Source: Flaccisagitta enflata (taxonomy: Eukaryota > Chaetognatha > Sagittoidea > Aphragmophora). From it: a stretch of DNA of 64,000 bases. Below the pieces are notes generated by a model, which was not told the DNA's origin, did no database searches, and saw nothing but the letters and a program-made list of their open reading frames with translations. The first letter of the stretch is position 1, and the number at the start of each line of letters is the position of its first letter. A program made the translations under genes and the position numbers. This document shows positions 27,142-40,211 of this stretch, piece after piece. The stretch lies in NCBI GenBank assembly GCA_965153355.1, contig OZ231127.1:51956001-52020000 (forward strand), read 5' to 3'.

Positions 27142-27251
27142 AGAAATCCATGGGCGGAATGGAACATTTTGAGAAAATGTTCAGTCTAACTAGACACGAA
27201 AGCAGGCGGCTAATACATGGTAATGTAGATGCAAAGGCTATCCTCGACTCG
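27142..27251 (+). other. Possible orphan exon
   Basis: A long T-rich tract ends in AG at 27140-27141, followed by an open stretch without repeats (reading KSMGGMEHFEKMF...), and GTAAGT follows at about 27252. The pattern resembles an internal exon, but the peptide matches no family I know and no neighbouring exon was found. It may be chance. Confidence 0.22.
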
Positions 27252-27479
27252 GGTAAGTATTTTTTCTGTGGGCAGCTTGGTAAGAGTAAAAATAGAGAGT
27301 GGAGGTAGAAAACTTAAGGGAGGGGGGGGGGAAGTTGTGAAGCAGTGGACCATATTTGAATCTTTTCTAATTCTTTTTTCCTCATAACTTTTTTCTTAAT
27401 GAATCAAGCATAATTAGTGCAATGAGCCATCAAGGCATCATGTTTCGCTCACCAAATCATCTTGCCAGGCTTTATTCAT

Positions 27480-27487
<8 letters not shown>

Positions 27488-27546
<59 letters not shown>
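27488..27546. repeat. (CT)n microsatellite
   Basis: About 29 CT units. 27610-27830 after it is a loosely repeated (CA)/(GT)-rich stretch. Confidence 0.95.
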
Positions 27547-27548
<2 letters not shown>

Positions 27549-28029
27549 CTCTTCCGATAATGGCCTCAGAAAAATTTCAATCGTATGAACTGCGTCTTGG
27601 AAACGTATTGTACGTGTGTGCGCGCACGCACACTTGCGTGTGCGCCCGCCTGCTAGTTATTCTTATTACTATAAGTGCGTGCACTAACGACACACACACA
27701 CCTCGGCGAGTGTTCCTATTTCTTGCACACGTACACACATATCAACGCGCTTATGATGTATCTCTACTCGTGCACATTCACGCCAATGAGCGCACGCGCG
27801 TGTACGTGCGTAAATTTGTGTGTGTGTATGGGAATTGATGAGTCATGTTGTTAATGACTGCCGCATGCCGCAAATTGCCGCAAATTTTAAACTCTCTCTC
27901 TCTCTTTCTTTCTCCTTCGTAATGCCGACAAGTTGGAAGCGCGTTAAAGAGAAGCGAAGGCGGAAACGAAGCCGAGAGGGTTTTCGGGACCTTATATCAT
28001 CAACGCGGAAAGATATAGAGAATATAGGA

Positions 28030-28155
<126 letters not shown>

Positions 28156-28159
28156 AACC

Positions 28160-28260
28160 TGATGCTTGCGAGGGAGGGGCGGGAAGGGCGCGCTTAAAGG
28201 CTGGGGCGTGGAAACTAAAAAGTTACGCCGACGTCACGCCGCTATTTCCGCCTGAAATGA
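28160..28260. promoter_or_regulatory. GC-rich patch with Sp1- and CRE-like words
   Basis: Contains GAGGGGCGGGAAG, GGGGCGTGG and CCGACGTCACGCC within 100 bp, words known as GC-box and CRE-like sites. No transcript or first exon is attached to it, so promoter function is a guess. Confidence 0.18.
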
Positions 28261-28430
28261 AACAAGCGCCTCCACTACTGCAGCCCCGTTACTGCCACCA
28301 TCACCACTACAGCCACTGCACTACCGCCTCTGCTTAGCCACTGCTAGCATTGCTATCACCACTACAGCCACTGCACTACCGCCACTGCTTAGCCACCAAG
28401 TACCTCCGCCATCACTGCTACCTAATCCCT
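28261..28430. repeat. Duplicated ACC/GCC-rich segment
   Basis: ACTACAGCCACTGCACTACC followed by GCC(T/A)CTGCTTAGCCAC occurs twice (about 28306 and 28364) within a triplet-rich region. Confidence 0.7.
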
Positions 28431-28594
28431 AACTACTTCTACCTTCACTCCAGCAGCAACTTGTCCCGCTAATTTCATTGTCACTGATGTCGTCTCAACG
28501 TAAAAAGAATGAATGGGAAACCTGGATTCATAAACTAACCGAATTTTCTCAGTTTTTTACGTGATGGCTTTTGTTGGTGGGCCTCTGTCTCTCT

Positions 28595-28876
<282 letters not shown>

Positions 28877-28988
28877 GCCAGACTCATATCAACTCATTGT
28901 TTCATTGACGAGATTAAGAATTCGAATCATTCAGGAAATTTGTCGCTATGACGGCGCCAGGATGTGCGCGTTCAGCGTCGGCCGACGA

Positions 28989-29257
<269 letters not shown>

Positions 29258-29583
29258 TGAAGAAGATAGAAAGAATAAGGAAAAAAAAAAAGGAAAGAAA
29301 TAAGATAAAAGAAGAACAAAAGGAAGGAAAAAGATAAAAGACATAAGACAAACTGGCAGAGAGAGCAGAACAGATACCAAGCAGGTTTAATACAAGAGAG
29401 AAGAGCCTTCTAATTTTTTCCAGACATTCATACACATAACTTTATTCTGACTCTTTGCTTACAACTGAAGAAGCGAACACGAAAACGACTTTTCAATTCC
29501 CTTTTGAGCTTTTTCTTTTCAGACGCTTTATGGTAACTCAACAAGTCGGGGTATAAAGCTTGCGTATCCCGTTGTCTTTTCCA

Positions 29584-29770
29584 TTTAGACATTTTAAAAT
29601 TCTTAACCCATCTTTGTCCGTCCGTCGGTTGGTTGGTCTGTCACACTTTTTTTCTCTTGTGGTCTCTTGCCTCACAGTGCGGCTCCTGCCCAAATGCACC
29701 AGTGATCTCAACTATGACTCATGCCCACCCGCACACGACTGGGTAGCCGTGTATCTGGCCTTGTTTCAGT
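29584..29770 (+). mobile_element. AGTCGC-family element with diverged hairpin
   Basis: The 3' part is typical (GCTCCTGCCCAAATGCACC, GCCCACCCGCACACGACT, TCTGGCCTTGTTT). At the 5' end the usual hairpin is replaced by AGACATTTTAAAATTCT, which is itself nearly palindromic, before AACCCATCTTTGTCCGTCC. Confidence 0.75.
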
Positions 29771-30133
29771 GTGTTTCAGCCGCGATAATGCCTGAGCAGA
29801 GTGCTTCTCGATTAAACTAAATTAGTACAGGGAAAAGCAAGGAGTAAAAGAGTAAATAACACAATCGGCAAAATTGAATTCTGTGGGTTTTCAAAGTTTT
29901 ACTTTTCACAAGATTATGATGGCCACTTTTGTAAAGGTTTTCCTAAGACGAAAGAAAAACATGCTTGGTAACAGTTTTCCTAAGACTAAACAGAAACATG
30001 CTTGGTATTTCGTGAACAAGATGGGCATAGAAGCCTTATTCCTACACAGGGGCGTATTTGATGGGGCGTCAGGAGCAGCAGCTGCTGCCCTTTTTGTTGG
30101 GGCACAAACCCCATCGGGACACAAATGAGAGAG

Positions 30134-30134
<1 letters not shown>

Positions 30135-30169
<35 letters not shown>
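30135..30169. repeat. (GA)n microsatellite
   Basis: About 17 GA units. Confidence 0.93.
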
Positions 30170-30173
<4 letters not shown>

Positions 30174-30551
30174 AAATGTTTCCAGCTGAAATACAATGGG
30201 GTTTTCTGGGATCCATCTACTGAACCTATTCATCCCCTAGGCCATTAATTCAGTTGTTTAGGTCCATGCCCTTGACCTTCATCGACCAAGTCAATCTGAA
30301 TCAAGTCTCATTCCCAAATTGTCATCAAAAAATTTAAAATTCTCTTTAACAATGTTTGATAAAAAACAATTCCGCTTTACCCCCAAGAGGTGAAAAGTAC
30401 GATGATCCAAATGTGACATAATTTTTGACAATAATTATGCTTCATGTCACATGTCAAAACATCATCTTTGAGCTTGTTTATGCTTTGAATAGTAGACATT
30501 TTACACTGTAGTAAAGCAAGACTATTTTATATGATAACACAACAATTACAT

Positions 30552-30700
30552 AACAAGGCCGTATACACGAGCCGAAGTCGCATGCGGGTGGGCAGGAGCG
30601 GCGAAAAAGCTAAAAAAGCTAAGTGTCACCGACAGACCGACAGACAGACAGACGGACAGACGGACAGAGTGGGTCATAGAGTCGCGTGCACGCGACTAAA
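30552..30700 (-). mobile_element. AGTCGC-family element
   Basis: Minus-strand copy: AACAAGGCCGTATACACG, internal arm AGTCGCATGC, a GACAGACAGACGG middle, and terminal hairpin AGTCGCGTGCACGCGACT followed by AAAAA. The 18-nt hairpin is a perfect palindrome. Confidence 0.88.
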
Positions 30701-30856
30701 AAGCAATACTAATTAGTAATATTAGTTGCATAATTGGCTACATGGGTAAAAGAAAAATCATTGGGACACAAGACTCGTTGGGACACAGATTTTAGCTTGC
30801 TGCCCCAAAAATTTGGGCTCAAATACGCCTCTGTTCCTACATGACCATCTCCAACT

Positions 30857-30975
30857 ACAGTGGAGCACGCAATTAAGGCATGTCCGCCTATGAGGCATAA
30901 AACTTGCTATCCCATAAGATATTTTGTATTCATTATTTTCTTGGCTATAACTATAAGGCAGCTTTACTATCAGGT
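30857..30975. mobile_element. pogo-like MITE fragment
   Basis: Starts TACAGTGGAGC and continues CCGCCTATGAGGCATAAAAC, matching the reverse complement of the interior of 14639-14876. The far end is missing. Confidence 0.55.
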
Positions 30976-30999
30976 GGTATCAGGTGGTATAAGTCGGCT

Positions 31000-31650
31000 G
31001 TTCATTGTCTTGGAGAAGTGAAAGATGGGAGCCTCTAAAGCCCACTCTGTTGGTGAAGCCGGCTCCATTTCCATAAGGGTATATAGAAGTATGGATGCAT
31101 AGATCCACGTGGAAAGAGATGACATCCAAGTGTTGCAAAATGTCAGCTGCACGACAGAGACGCATAATCGATCAATGACCATGGCAGGATGACAATTGCA
31201 GAAAGATAAGCAAAATTAATGTTTGGGAGATGGCTATCACGCCAGGTGTAGGACCTCACTATTCAGCCACTCACTTCATGTCCTCGGCAAGATCACGCCA
31301 GGACATCACACATCCGCCACCCACCTCATGTCCTCGGCAAGATCACGCCTCAATCAGCCAAATTTATTTTTTTCTTTTTATGTCACAGGTCCAGGTCCAT
31401 AGGCTTAGCTTATACTCCTGCTGTGAGTAACGACGTTTTCTCCCACGCTCAAGCCTCAACATGTTAGTCAACAACGACAACAACAACAACAACGACAACG
31501 ACGACAACAACATCAAGTGCGTGACGCGTCAATGTCCCACACTGACTTTGTCCCCCACAAGCGGTTACCTCCCTTTTCCTCCTTTCGTTCTCTCTCTCGC
31601 TGTCTCGCTGTCTCGCTGCCTATCTCTCTCTTTCGCTTCTCCCACGAACG
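31000..31650. other. Unique sequence, no gene supported
   Basis: Minus-strand frames of about 60-70 codons at 30970-31182 overlap each other in two phases and match nothing I recognise. CAC/TCATGTCCTCGGCAAGATCACGCC is duplicated at about 31266 and 31320 (spacing about 53). An (AAC)-rich patch is at 31466-31510. Confidence 0.4.
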
Positions 31651-31663
31651 ATCGGAATCAGGT

Positions 31664-31712
31664 TAATGACGTCACGTGATCAATAACGACGTGCCTCACG
31701 TGATCGATAAGC
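31664..31712. promoter_or_regulatory. CRE plus paired CACGTGATC words
   Basis: TGACGTCACGTGATC is followed 24 bp later by TCACGTGATCG, giving one consensus CRE and two CACGTG E-boxes within 50 bp. Whether it is used is unknown; no gene start was identified beside it. Confidence 0.22.
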
Positions 31713-31818
31713 AAAATATGGACCAATCACAGACGAGTTTCAGTCCCGAAGCGACAAGACGGAAGAACCAATGAAGAAACGAGGAAATACATGAAGGAAG
31801 AAGAAGCGAGGTCGACAG

Positions 31819-33392
<1,574 letters not shown>

Positions 33393-33692
33393 AAATAAGG
33401 AAAGAAAAAAAAAAAAAAAGAGGAAAAAGGTGAAAGAGAATAAGAAATCGTGAAAAAGACAGAAACAGAAAAAGATTATCATCCATTATTATCCATTGTT
33501 ATCCATTATTATTTATTATCCATGTCATTCTATAACCTGTTCCTCTGAATTTACAATAATTCCAATCCTAAGGAACTGCAATGTTTCTAAAGGAGCCAAG
33601 GCAACTACAGTGAAAAAAATGTATTACAAAACCCCCTGTCCCCCTCACAGACCTGCAGTACCTAGAATTATAACAATATTCTTCCCAAACTC

Positions 33693-33949
33693 AGGGCGTG
33701 TTTCTAGTGAAGACAAACAACGCATACACTTACGCCAAACGTATTTTCAGTATGAAGACATATTCATGAATTTGAACTGTCCCACAAGTGAGCGAGCCCG
33801 TGAATGGAGTGAGCGAGCAAAGCGAGTGAGCAAAGTGAGCGTATTATAGCAGAGTAAGTGAGGGGAGTGAGCAGTGCAATTGAAAAGACGTAGCAAGTGA
33901 CCCAGTGACCCTTTCAAAACGCGATTGTCTCTGACTAGAAACGCACCCT
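33693..33949. mobile_element. MITE family GGGCGTGTTTCTAGT, copy 3
   Basis: 257 bp with ends AGGGCGTGTTTCTAGT and ACTAGAAACGCACCCT and a GAGTGAGCGAGC interior. Related to 9302-9567 but diverged and independent of the duplicated blocks. Confidence 0.75.
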
Positions 33950-34035
33950 CACTTAGGCACTATGATCTGCATGGTCATGAAATAGAGAATAAAATAATTT
34001 AAAAAATCTTTATTTTATCAAAGTTTCATTATTGT

Positions 34036-34252
34036 TTTTTAGTCGCGCGCTACGCGACTCTACACCCCGCTTTGTCAGTCGGTGCGTCCGTCTGTCCGTC
34101 GGTCTGAACGTCTGTCCATCGGTCCGTCACACTACTTTTTCGGCGTTCATGGGGTTTTTAGCTGTACCACTCCTGCCCAATGCTCCACTGACCTCATATA
34201 TGGCCCCTGCCCACCCACACGCAACTGGGGTAGCCATGTATCTGGCCTTGTT
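34036..34252 (+). mobile_element. AGTCGC-family element
   Basis: TTTTTTAGTCGCGCGCTACGCGACT hairpin (stem AGTCGCG, loop CGCTA), GTCGGTGCGTCCGTC-type middle, CTCCTGCCC, and end TATCTGGCCTTGTTA. Confidence 0.88.
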
Positions 34253-34310
34253 ATAAAAAATGGAGAATTGAGCATAGATATTAGATAATTGATTATGAAG
34301 ATATTATAAA

Positions 34311-34465
34311 AACAAGGCCGGATACACGGCCATCAGTTGCGGACGGGTGGGCAGGGGCGGAAATACGCGTTTTCCCACTTTTCAACTCGAGCGTGACGGA
34401 CCAACCGACTGACCGACCGACCAACGGACGGACAAAGCTTCTTATAGAGTTGCGTGTCCGCAACT
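34311..34465 (-). mobile_element. AGTCGC-family element, AGTTGCGGAC subfamily
   Basis: Minus-strand copy: AACAAGGCCGGATACACGG, internal arm AGTTGCGGAC, terminal hairpin AGTTGCG-TGTC-CGCAACT, then AAAAA. All three arms match perfectly. Confidence 0.9.
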
Positions 34466-34584
34466 AAAAACATAAATAGGCTTACAAAACACTTTAAAGA
34501 CTTGTGTGCAACTTCTAAACAAAAGCTTTGTCAAAATATCATAATACCTTTTTCATAATATCATTATGAAAAAGTTTTTAACTA

Positions 34585-34964
34585 TTTTTAGGCATATGCA
34601 CACAACTCTACACCCCACTTTGTACATCGTTCGGTTGGTTGATTGGTCACATATCTTTAGTTGCGTGCAACGCGACTCTATAACCCGCTTTGTCGGTCTG
34701 TCTGATCGTCCGTCGGTTGGTCTATCCATCGGTCCGTCACACTTTACTTTTTTTGGGTTTTTGCGGTCTTTGGCCTCACTGCTCCTGCCCAAATGATTGA
34801 GTGACCTCAAATTCAGCCCCTGCCCACCCGCACGCGACTGAGGTAGCCGTGTATCCAGCCTTGTTTTATTCAGTGACGTCACTGCTGCTGCCTGATGGTC
34901 TAGTGACCTCAAATATGGCCCCTGGCACATGACTGGGGTAGCTGTGAATCTGGCGTTGTTTTGA
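34585..34964 (+). mobile_element. AGTCGC-family element split by a nested copy
   Basis: The outer copy starts TTTTTAGGCATATGCACAC at 34585, breaks off at about 34655, and resumes at about 34871 (TCACTGCTGCTGCC ... TCTGGCGTTGTTTT). A second, better-preserved copy fills the gap. Confidence 0.82.
34656..34866 (+). mobile_element. AGTCGC-family element nested in another copy
   Basis: Hairpin AGTTGCGTGCAACGCGACT, CCCGCTTTGTCGGTCTG, CTCCTGCCCAAATG, CCCGCACGCGACT and CCAGCCTTGTTTT are all present, inserted into the middle of the older copy. Confidence 0.85.
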
Positions 34965-34987
34965 TATAAGTAATAGTATTTTTAAAA

Positions 34988-35230
34988 GATGACAAAAAAA
35001 CAAGAAAATGACAAAATATGACAAAAATGACAATAGAAATAATAAAAATGACATAAATAACAAAAATGACATAAATGACAAAAATGAAATAAATGACAAA
35101 AATGACAAAAGTAACAAAAATGACAAACATGAAATAAATGACAAAAATGATATAAATGACAAAAATGACAAAAATGACAAAAATGACAAAAAATGAGAAA
35201 AAATGACAAAAAATGAAAAAAATGAAAAAG
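34988..35230. repeat. (TGACAAAAA)n degenerate 9-10 bp array
   Basis: Repeats of TGACAAAAA/TGACATAAA begin just after the 3' end of an AGTCGC element. The reverse complement (GTCATTTTT) resembles the array at 54190-54700, which follows the 5' half of another copy. Confidence 0.85.
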
Positions 35231-35703
35231 AATAGAAAAATTAATATTTTTCATATTTAATATGTATATCTACAGTATTATAACATAATAAATCCATCAG
35301 ATGATTTTTGTCCAATTTTGAGCCGCTCTCAGAACATAGTGCATAGGAGCATCAGGATATGCCTAATGGTAGAGGCAAAAGAAAGATGGTGGAAAGGGAA
35401 AAAAATCTAGTGATAGCGATAAACAGTTATGCTGTTTAGGATATTACATGGGCTATTATGGAAAAAAGCTTTGGCGGGTAGGAATGGGACAGAAAACTGG
35501 GGAGATGGAGAAACACGTGTGATTGATTAAGTGGAAGGGGGAGACAATTTCTTACAGAGAGTTTAAGGTGAACGTAAAGGGAAAAAAGAAGAGAAAATTA
35601 CGGGAAAGAAAAGGAAAGAAATAAGCGAAGGAAGAAAAGGAAAAGAAAAGAAACTAAAGATAAAGCTATAAGCAAAGAAAGTCGAAGTAAACAACCAATA
35701 AGT
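35231..35703. other. Unique A-rich sequence, no gene seen
   Basis: No feature recognised; 35575-35660 is purine-rich. Confidence 0.4.
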
Positions 35704-35890
35704 TTTTAGTCGCGTGCACACGACTCTACAACCCGCTTTGTCCGTTGGTCGGTCGGTCGGTCACATTTTACTTTTTTTTATGATTTTGTTTCTTTGACCT
35801 CACTGCTTCTGCCCAAATGGTCTAGTGACCTGAAATATGACCCCTGCCCACCCGCACGCGACTTCGGAAGGCGTGTATGCGGCCTTGTTT
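35704..35890 (+). mobile_element. AGTCGC-family element
   Basis: TTTTTAGTCGCGTGCACACGACT, TTGGTCGGTCGGTCGGTCAC, CTTCTGCCCAAATGGTCTAG, CCCCTGCCCACCCGCACGCG and GCGGCCTTGTTTTT. Close to full-length consensus. Confidence 0.9.
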
Positions 35891-35943
35891 TTGTCAAGGA
35901 AAATTCTGAAAAAAAAATACAGAGGGCAAGAAAATCAGTAAAA

Positions 35944-36395
35944 ATAGTCGCAAAAGCGTTAGATGGTCAGCGGTACCCGTTGCCCCTAAGTGAGTGTATG
36001 AGGGTGTGAGATGGTGAGAGGGGCAGCGGCCCCAAAGGAGCCAATGACCTATGCTGTTTTTATTTGAGCCTGGAGGCTGGAATTGGGGCCTTGAAGCTGG
36101 GATTTGAGCATGGAGGCAGGGATTTGAGCCTTGTGGCTGAGATTTGAGCCTCGAGACTGGGATTTGAGCCTCAAGGTCGGAATTTGAGCCTCAAGGCTGG
36201 GATTTGGGCCTTGAGGCTGGGATTTGGGCCTTGAGGCTGGGATTTGGGCCTCAATCTGAGATTTGGGCAACAAGGCTTGGATTTGGGTTTCGAGGCTAGG
36301 ATTTGGGCTTTGAGGCTGGGATGGGGGGGGTTCGGGGAGGAGAAATTTCTCCTGTGTGAAAGCATAGGTCATTGGCTCCTTCAGGCCGCTGCCCA
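35944..36395 (+). mobile_element. GGGCAGCGGCCCC-family TIR element (R-d)
   Basis: Left end AGTCGCAAAAGCGTTAGATG, then AGCGGTACCCGTTGCCCC. The TIR GGGGCAGCGGCCCCAAAGGA plus GCCAATGACCTATGCT faces its reverse complement at 36361-36391, including the shared variant CCAATGACC. Between them lie about 13 units of a 20-bp repeat (TTTGAGCCTCGAGGCTGGGA). First of three head-to-tail copies. Confidence 0.85.
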
Positions 36396-36402
36396 AAAGG
36401 AA

Positions 36403-36938
36403 AATAGTCGCAGTGCTTAGATGGTCAGGGTGTCATGCCCAGGTGCAGGGTTGGGGTAGAGGCAGCGCCCCGAGGGGGATCTGCTTTCACACTTATGGGG
36501 GATTTCCTTCTTTCCTTCCTCCTCCTCCTCCTCCTCCTCCCCTCTCAATCCCAGCCCACCCAGTCTTGAGGCCCAAATCCCAGTCCTGAGGCCCAAATCC
36601 CAGCTTCAAGGCCCAAATCCTAGCCTCAAGGCCCAAATCCTAACCTGGAGGCTGAGATTTGGGCCTCAAGGCCGGGATCTGGGCCTCTTGGCTGAGATTT
36701 TGACATTGAGGCTGAGATTTGGGCTTCAAGACTGAAATATGGGCCTCCAGGCTAGGATTTAGGCCTTGAGGCTAGGATTTGGGCCTTGAAGCTGGGATTT
36801 GGGCCTCAAGACTGGGATTTGGGCCTCGAGACTGGAATTTGGGCCTCGAGACTGTGATTTGAGGGGGGGGGACGTAGAAGGAGGAGAAGAAGGAGGAGAA
36901 GGAGAAAATCACCCATACGTGTGAAAGCATAGGTCATC
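36403..36938 (+). mobile_element. GGGCAGCGGCCCC-family TIR element (R-e), truncated at the right
   Basis: Left end ATAGTCGCAGTGCTTAGATG and GGCAGCGCCCCGAGGGGG are diverged. The interior is a 20-bp array whose orientation flips near 36650: CAAATCCCAG before, GGGATTTGGGCC after. The right TIR stops at GCATAGGTCATC, where R-f begins. Confidence 0.72.
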
Positions 36939-37445
36939 AAAAGCGTTAGATGGTCAGCGGTACCCGTTGCCCCTGTGTGAGTTTATGTAGGTGTGAGGTG
37001 GTTGGAGGGGCAGCGGCCCCGAAGGAGCCGATGACCTATGCTGTTTCTATTAGAGCTGGGATGTGAGCCTTGGCCTCGGGGCCGGGATCTAAGCCTCGAG
37101 ACTAGGATTTGAGCCTCGAGACTAGGATTTGAGCCTTGAGACTAGAATTTGAGCCCTGAGACTAGGATTTGAGCCTCAAGACTAGGATTTGAGCCTGGAG
37201 ACTGGGATTTGAGCCTTGAGACTGGGATCTGAGCCTGGAGACTGGGATTTGTGCCTTGAAACTGGGATTTGAGCCTTGAAACTGGGATTTGAGCCTCAAG
37301 ACTGGGATTTGAGCCTAGAGATTGAGATTTGAGCCTCGAGACCAGGATTCCGGGGGGGGGGGGGGGTACACTGAAGGAAAAGGAGAAATTTCCCCCTGTG
37401 TGAAAGCATAGGTCATCGGCCCCTTCGGGGCCGCTGCCCAAAAGG
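36939..37445 (+). mobile_element. GGGCAGCGGCCCC-family TIR element (R-f)
   Basis: TIR GGGGCAGCGGCCCCGAAGGA / GCCGATGACCTATGCT at 37014-37050 matches the reverse complement at about 37403-37438 with one mismatch. About 14 units of GAGACTGGGATTTGAGCCTC lie inside. Its variant CCGATGACC occurs in both TIRs, whereas R-d has CCAATGACC in both. Confidence 0.85.
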
Positions 37446-37503
37446 GATTTGCACTCAGAAATCGAGACAGTTAAAAACAGGAAGAAGGAGAAATAAAGAT
37501 AAT

Positions 37504-37505
<2 letters not shown>

Positions 37506-37562
<57 letters not shown>

Positions 37563-37622
37563 AACAAACAAACAAACAAACAAACAAACAAACAAACAAA
37601 CAAAGTTAGAAAGACAAAAAGT

Positions 37623-37706
<84 letters not shown>

Positions 37707-37716
37707 GAGAAAGAAA
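37506..37716. repeat. (GAAA)n-(CAAA)n-(GAAA)n compound microsatellite
   Basis: About 15 GAAA, 10 CAAA and 23 GAAA units. Confidence 0.96.
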
Positions 37717-37857
37717 GTAAAAGAAAATAAAGAAAGAAAAAGTAAAAAGAGACGTCGCCAGTGGTTCGCCTCTCGATGGGATTGGTTTGTTTGAAAAATG
37801 AGAGAGAATGTTATAATATGTTGTAGCGAGGCGGATGCCTTCTCGCATACTGATTAG

Positions 37858-38693
<836 letters not shown>

Positions 38694-38990
38694 AAATCTT
38701 TGACAATATGATGTATAATTGAAACCAATTACCTTTGCAATCACCTCTGCAATCATCTTTGCAAGCAAATTGAAACCAATTACTAATGTCAATCTGAGCA
38801 GAAGCTGGTCCGCAGTAACAAGACCTTTAAACCGCTCACCTAGTCATGGATAGGCCCCTGGTCGGGTTTTATGGACGTCGATTATCTTACAACATGCTCG
38901 TGCATCTAAGAACGTCACAGAACATCACAGAACATCAAAGAACATCACAGAACATTTCCAATTTCCCCGCCCACCCACAAAATAACTGGG

Positions 38991-38992
<2 letters not shown>

Positions 38993-39076
<84 letters not shown>
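38993..39076. repeat. (CT)n microsatellite
   Basis: About 42 CT units; counterpart of 1193-1283. Confidence 0.97.
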
Positions 39077-39081
<5 letters not shown>

Positions 39082-39507
39082 CCTTTCCTCCGCCCTTTTC
39101 TCACAAACAGGAGGACTGAACTGCATATCTAGTGGCTTTACAGCTTTTGAGGATAAAACCAGAGTACTACAATGACACCATTCACTTCTCTGGTTTGCGT
39201 GAGGATGTTGAGTCGTCTGGTGCAGCTGGAATCTTTCACTATTTTTGCCCCTCATCGCATCATTTGCATTCCTGTCTTTCACTTCCCAACATTTCATATG
39301 GAAGTCAATACATACCTCCGTTTTGTTCAGTTTCACGTTTAAAGTAGCAATAAACACTGATGAGGATCGTGGTACAAAAGTGGAGTTGCACTTAACTGGA
39401 TATGTTGAGAGAATGTGAAAACAGGACGAGTGGCTAACAAGGAGATAATGGCGATTTCAGGAGAAGAGGAAGGAGAAACAGAGGTTTGTATGTATGCAGG
39501 TATGTGA

Positions 39508-39544
39508 GGAAGTAGAAGAAGAAGAAAAAGAAGAAGAAGAAGAC

Positions 39545-39579
<35 letters not shown>

Positions 39580-39605
39580 AGAAGAAGAAGAAGAAGAAGA
39601 AGAAG

Positions 39606-39638
<33 letters not shown>

Positions 39639-39698
39639 TAGAAGAAGAATAAGAAAAAGAAGAAGAAGAAGAAGAAGAAGAAGAAGAAGAAGAAGAAG

Positions 39699-39730
<32 letters not shown>

Positions 39731-39903
39731 GAAGTAATAGAAGAAGAAGAAGAAGAAGAAGAAGAAGAAGAAGAAGAAGAAGAAGAAGAAGAAGAAGAAG
39801 AAGAAGAAGAAGAAGAAGAAGAAGAAGAAGAAGAAGAAGAAGAAGAAGAAGAAGAAGAAGAAGAAGAAGAAGAAGAAGAAGAAGAAGAAGAAGAAGAAGA
39901 AAT
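39508..39903. repeat. Expanded (GAA)n tract
   Basis: About 400 bp of GAA with a few GTAATA, GGA, GAC and TAA interruptions, against about 90 bp of imperfect GAA in block A. Confidence 0.96.
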
Positions 39904-40104
39904 AAGATGCAGAGAAAGAGGGCAGATGGGGAGTACAGGAAGGAGAGCTCAAGTTTCGCTCCCCTTTTTGCTTTTCCCTGAGTCGGGAGAACTCGGGAGA
40001 ATCCTTTGCCAATAAAACTAATCGATGACATTTGCATAAAAGTTGAAAGCATAGGCGACAATCACACGTTTTCGGGATGGAGCCTTTGCATGAACACAAA
40101 AAGC

Positions 40105-40211
<107 letters not shown>

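Noticed and set aside
30970-31182. Minus-strand frames of 61 and 70 codons
   Set aside because: Two overlapping frames of equal quality, no known motif, flanked by a MITE fragment.
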